DNA of 53,853 nucleotides, taken from Nitrososphaerales archaeon (GTDB lineage Archaea; Thermoproteota; Nitrososphaeria; Nitrososphaerales; Gagatemarchaeaceae). Position 1 is the stretch's first letter. Every line of letters begins with the position of its first letter. The notes below the pieces were generated by a model, which saw nothing but the letters and a program-made list of their open reading frames with translations, was not told the origin of the DNA and searched no databases. The DNA is taken from the NCBI GenBank assembly GCA_030038365.1, contig JASHPA010000117.1, positions 1 to 53,853 of the forward strand, read 5' to 3'. Both the position numbers and the translations under genes were made by a program. This document shows positions 50,331 through 53,853 of this stretch, piece after piece.

Positions 50331-53300
50331 TCAACCCATGTACAGCTCCACTATACCGGTCCCGACCGGTATCGGGAGCCCTACAATAACGTTCTCTGTG
50401 ACGCCCTTGAGCTCTTCGGACTCTCCCCTGATGGCCGCTTCAGCCAAGGTGGGTACGGTGATTTCGAAGGCCGCGCGGGCGAGCACCGAGCTCTTGGTCC
50501 CGGCGATCCCGTGCCTGCCTATCTGCTGGAGGTAGCCCTTGGTCGTCATGAGGTCGGCTACGAGGAAGATGTGTCTGATATCCACCTCCAGACCCTGCTC
50601 GTCGAGCGTGCTCATTATCTCGCGGATGAGGGTCGCCCTCGCCGCCTCGATGCCGAGCACCTGCGCGACCTCGTGGATGTTGTTGGTGTAGATCCTGTTG
50701 GTGTCTACGCCAGGGACCTGGATGACCTTTGCGAGGTTAGAGCCGGCGGTCTGGATGACCCATTCTTCGTTCTCCTGCACGACTGTAACGCGTGTGATTC
50801 CGGGTATGCCCTTGAGCTTCATGTTGAGGAGCTTGTTGCGCAGGGTGAAGAGCGTCGAAAGGTCGGCGTTCTCGAGGTTGACCCTGATGACCTTCCCGTT
50901 CTTCTCGGGCTGGACGTTTCTCTTGCCCGTCTCCATGACCTCGGCTACATCCTCGATCTTGACGTTGCGCTCGGCCATCATCTGCTCGTTGACATGGAGC
51001 TTGATGCCCTCGGTCGGGTCGACCTCGCTGTACTCCACGACGCTTCCGACCTTGGTGAAGAGAAGCTCGTTCGCGACCTTCAGCGTCTTCTCCCTGGACT
51101 TGCCGTATTCCTCGGTGAGATAGACGTCCATCGAAGGCTTGGCCGGAATCTTGCGCGCGTCCACCAGCTCCATCAGTCTCGGAAGACCCAGGGTGACGTC
51201 GCGTTCCTTGACGCCTGCGAAGTGGAACGTCCTGAGCGTCATCTGGGTTCCTGGTTCGCCTATAGACTGGGCCGCGACGATTCCGGACGCCTCTCCTGGC
51301 TCCACGGTCGCGTAGTCTATCGACTCCATGACCTTCTCGAGCACGTTCTTGGCGCCTTCCTCGGTGAGGTGCGCCTCGGAGAGCCTCTGCTGGAGCTCCT
51401 CGAAGAGCCGCTTGTTCAGCTTGTTCTGATACTTCTTGAGCAGCCCCTCGGCCTCCTTCTCGCCTAGCTTGCCGCGTGAGGGGTTCACCAGCCCCTCTGC
51501 GCTGATGACCCTGTCGAGGTTGACAGGGCGGCCGTGATCCGACTTGGCCGGGTCGATGCCATCCTCGCCGTAGAGGAACTGGATTATGTTGCCGTTGGGG
51601 TCCCTGACAGTGAGGTCGTACTCGACACGCAGGTGCTCCATCGCGTTGACGAGGCGCCTCTGCATGTAGCCGCTCTGCTGTGTTCTGACGGCCGTGTCTA
51701 CTAGCCCCTCCCTTCCTCCCATGGCGTGGAAGAAGAACTCGGTCGGTGTGAGTCCGTCCCTGTAGTTGCGCTTTACAAAGCCCTTCGCCTCTGGCGAGAG
51801 GTCGTTGGGGAGGAAGTGGCTGAGCGACCTGCCGCGCAGGCCCTTCTCGATCCTCTTGCCCCTGACCGACTGTTGTCCGAGGGCTGCGGTCATCTGCCCG
51901 AGGTTGAGGCTCGAGCCCCTTGCCCCTGTGCGCGCCATGATGACGCCGGAGTTCTCGGTGGAGAACGACCTGTCCGCGACCCTGCCCGCCCTGTCCCTGG
52001 CCTTGGAGAGCTCGTTGACGATGTAGAACTCGAGCGAGCCTTCAGGTGAGAGCCCCCTTGTTGTCGGGAGAGTCCCGGCCTTGTACTTCTTGATGAGCTC
52101 GGTGACCGCGTCGTACGCCTCCTGGAGCGTGTCGGATATCCGCTGGACGGCTTCTGGCGAGAGGCCAAGCTCGTTGTACCCATAGCTGAACCCCCGCCTC
52201 GTGATGTAGGCCTTCAGCACTCCGAGGATGGAGTTGAGGAAGCGCCTAGCCTCGTCGTTGCCGTAGTCTTTGGCGATGCGGTGTAGCAGACTGTCCGGCT
52301 CCTCTGCGCCGATCGCAGCCTTGTCGATGACGCCGGAGACGAGCTCACCGTCCTTGATGACGACGTCGTTCGCCTCACCGGTCTTTGCCTTGCCCCACTT
52401 GGAGGTGAGGACGAAGTTAAGGTCCTTCGGCAGGAAGAGCGAGAAGAGCTGCTTGCCCGTGTACATCGGGTTAGCTCCCTTGACCTTAGGCTCGGGGAGT
52501 TCGCCTTCGTAGCTACCGGCGAGCGCTAGGTTCGTGAACTGTTCCGGTGTGAGGAAGGTCTCCTCCCTCGTAAGAAGGTAGGCACCTGTGAGGAAGTCCC
52601 TGATTGCGCCGATGATTGGCCCTCCGTACCGGGGCGAGAGTATCTGGTCCTGGACGCGCATGAGCATGAGCGCCTCGGAACGCGACTCTTCGCTCTGTGG
52701 CACGTGGAGGTTCATCTCGTCTCCGTCGAAGTCAGCGTTGTATGGCGGACAGACGGAAGGATGGAGCCTGAATGTGCGGAACGGAAGCACCTTGACCGTG
52801 TGGGCCATCACGGACATCCTGTGGAGCGAGGGCTGCCTGTTGAACAGCACGACGTCTCCGTCCATCAGGTGCCTCTCGACTACGAAGCCTGGCGCTATCG
52901 AGTCTGCTAGGGCCTTCCTGTCGCTGGCGAAGTCAAGCCTGATCTTGACGCCATCGGGGCGGATGACATAGTTGGCGCCGGGGTGCTCGAACGGCCCCTT
53001 GATGACGAGTGCCTTGAGGTTCTCGATGTTCCACTGCGATACCTTCTCCGGGATGGTGAGCTTCTTCGCTACCTCGAACGGGATGCCGACTTCGCTGATG
53101 TCCAGCGACGGGTCGGGGCTGATGACGGTGCGGCTCGAGAAGTCGACACGCTTCCCAGAGAGCGAGCCTCTGAAGCGGCCCTCCTTGCCCTTGAGCCTCT
53201 GGCTGAGCGTCTTTAGCGGCCTGCCCGAGCGGTGGTGCGCCTGCGGGATTCCAGAGACTTCGTTGTCGAAGTAGGTGGTCACGTGGTAGTGGAGCAGGTC

Positions 53301-53853
53301 GACGAGATCCTGCACGATGAGGTGCGGGGTACCCGACTCCTTCGCCTCCCTGACCCTCTGGTTGACCCTGAGGATGTCGACTATCTTGTGGGTGAGGTCG
53401 TCCTCCGAGCGGATGCCCGACTCGAGCGTGATCGACGGCCTGACCGTGAGCGGCGGGACCGGAAGGACCTGAAGGACGAACCACTCCGGTCGTGCCACGT
53501 TCGGGTTGTAATCGAGGAGCTCGAGGTCTTCGTTGGTTATCCTCTCGAGCCTCTCCCTGATCGCTCCGGGGAGCAGCCTGGTGGCGCCTCCTTCCTCCGT
53601 GATCTCGTGGAAGATCGTGGGTTTTGTGAGCTCGATCTGGTACTGCTGCTTGCCGCAGTGAGGGCAGAGCTTGACCTTCTTCGCCTTGGTGAGTATCTCC
53701 TTCGCTAACTCCTCCTTCAGGGTCGGGGTGAACTCCGTGGCGTTGTTCAGCCTCTGCCTGTAGGCGTCGAGCTCTGGCTGGGTGAGCAGTATGCGTCCGC
53801 AGGTCCTGCAGGTCGCCTGGACGAGCTTGTTGATGTCGCTGACGAAGGCCATG
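50331..53853 (-). CDS. rpoA: RNA polymerase subunit A, A' and A'' fused (N terminus cut off)
   Basis: About 1173 residues are visible; the gene runs off the window, and AFVSDINKLVQATCRTCGRI aligns to a region about 85 residues into the family. NADFDGDEMNLHVPQS (catalytic Mg site), RFRGSLSGKRVDFSSRTVISPDP, and GYMQRRLVNAMEHLRV (bridge-helix side) are intact. The A'' part (clamp C-terminal, from about residue 840) continues in the same frame to GIVELYMG. The unsplit form is typical of Thaumarchaeota and separates them from most other archaea. CxxC pairs (CRTC, CPHC) bind zinc. Confidence 0.97.
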   Translation of the reverse strand, partial: MAFVSDINKLVQATCRTCGRILLTQPELDAYRQRLNNATEFTPTLKEELAKEILTKAKKVKLCPHCGKQQYQIELTKPTIFHEITEEGGATRLLPGAIRERLERITNEDLELLDYNPNVARPEWFVLQVLPVPPLTVRPSITLESGIRSEDDLTHKIVDILRVNQRVREAKESGTPHLIVQDLVDLLHYHVTTYFDNEVSGIPQAHHRSGRPLKTLSQRLKGKEGRFRGSLSGKRVDFSSRTVISPDPSLDISEVGIPFEVAKKLTIPEKVSQWNIENLKALVIKGPFEHPGANYVIRPDGVKIRLDFASDRKALADSIAPGFVVERHLMDGDVVLFNRQPSLHRMSVMAHTVKVLPFRTFRLHPSVCPPYNADFDGDEMNLHVPQSEESRSEALMLMRVQDQILSPRYGGPIIGAIRDFLTGAYLLTREETFLTPEQFTNLALAGSYEGELPEPKVKGANPMYTGKQLFSLFLPKDLNFVLTSKWGKAKTGEANDVVIKDGELVSGVIDKAAIGAEEPDSLLHRIAKDYGNDEARRFLNSILGVLKAYITRRGFSYGYNELGLSPEAVQRISDTLQEAYDAVTELIKKYKAGTLPTTRGLSPEGSLEFYIVNELSKARDRAGRVADRSFSTENSGVIMARTGARGSSLNLGQMTAALGQQSVRGKRIEKGLRGRSLSHFLPNDLSPEAKGFVKRNYRDGLTPTEFFFHAMGGREGLVDTAVRTQQSGYMQRRLVNAMEHLRVEYDLTVRDPNGNIIQFLYGEDGIDPAKSDHGRPVNLDRVISAEGLVNPSRGKLGEKEAEGLLKKYQNKLNKRLFEELQQRLSEAHLTEEGAKNVLEKVMESIDYATVEPGEASGIVAAQSIGEPGTQMTLRTFHFAGVKERDVTLGLPRLMELVDARKIPAKPSMDVYLTEEYGKSREKTLKVANELLFTKVGSVVEYSEVDPTEGIKLHVNEQMMAERNVKIEDVAEVMETGKRNVQPEKNGKVIRVNLENADLSTLFTLRNKLLNMKLKGIPGITRVTVVQENEEWVIQTAGSNLAKVIQVPGVDTNRIYTNNIHEVAQVLGIEAARATLIREIMSTLDEQGLEVDIRHIFLVADLMTTKGYLQQIGRHGIAGTKSSVLARAAFEITVPTLAEAAIRGESEELKGVTENVIVGLPIPVGTGIVELYMG

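Noticed and set aside
50136-51467. 443-residue plus-strand open frame antisense to rpoA
   Set aside because: It mirrors conserved rpoA codons in a GC-rich gene; its composition is rich in Arg, Leu, Asp and Glu without any domain, and it has no promoter.
1-53853. tRNA genes and CRISPR arrays
   Set aside because: No cloverleaf with a GGTTCGA-type arm was found in any gap, and no spaced direct repeats were seen. A faint or intron-bearing tRNA could still be missed by eye.

Overview
The window is archaeal chromosomal DNA of high GC content, most likely from the Thaumarchaeota/Nitrososphaeria. The main markers are: one unsplit RNA polymerase A subunit (A' and A'' in a single frame), followed by eL30, a NusA-like KH protein, uS12 and uS7; a TFB; winged-helix regulators of the HTH_45 type; no Shine-Dalgarno usage; and TATA boxes 25-30 bases before many start codons, pointing to leaderless mRNAs. 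No ammonia-oxidation gene is present, so an ammonia oxidiser and a non-oxidising relative are both possible. The assignment rests on reading the sequence, not on a search. || Layout. 1-3110 (mostly minus): end of a response regulator, TFB, a winged-helix protein and a secreted spherulin-4-type hydrolase. 3273-11063: a cell-surface carbohydrate block, namely an ATP-grasp enzyme, a four-gene overlapping minus operon (TPR protein, PelF-like glycosyltransferase, UDP-sugar 4-epimerase, 12-TM PelG-like protein) and divergent glmS. 11115-20406: a GvpD/KaiC-like ATPase, REC-only protein, cupredoxin-like protein, zinc finger, secreted repeat protein, PIG-L deacetylase with a winged-helix gene, WbqC-like protein and a sensor kinase. 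20471-26024: pgk, a universal stress protein, a second cupredoxin, a second spherulin-4 protein, another REC-only protein and a secreted repeat protein. 26042-28980: a glycosyltransferase fused to a PH-like/membrane tail, a HAD phosphatase and a frameshifted gene. 29172-34645: fumarase, a Dph6-type ATPase, an aminotransferase-SDR pair and a LigD-type phosphoesterase. 34686-38372: a third spherulin-4 protein and a secreted PQQ-type propeller. 39021-46095: SDR, thioredoxin-like protein, an ABC exporter with two half-FtsX permeases, a 41-residue small protein, a double Lrp-like regulator, a SpoIIM-like protein, small membrane proteins and a hydrolase. 46100-53853: the ribosomal/RNA polymerase block, with an intein in uS12. 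|| How the genes fit together. The strongest theme is an extracellular polysaccharide. GlmS makes glucosamine-6-P, the epimerase could make UDP-GalNAc/UDP-Gal, the PelF-like enzyme could polymerise it, and the PelG-like protein could carry it across the membrane. PIG-L could deacetylate it, and spherulin-4 enzymes (relatives of GH135 Sph3 and of the PelA hydrolase) could trim it. This looks like a reduced archaeal counterpart of bacterial Pel clusters. Five secreted proteins share an InlB-like (HWxDG) repeat, and short TTCTA/TAGAA inverted repeats recur upstream of the kinase, a regulator/secreted-protein pair and a spherulin-4 gene. Other points of interest are the uS12 intein, a 5-base duplication that breaks a zinc-ribbon membrane gene, and a three-way-junction RNA-like element upstream of uS12.
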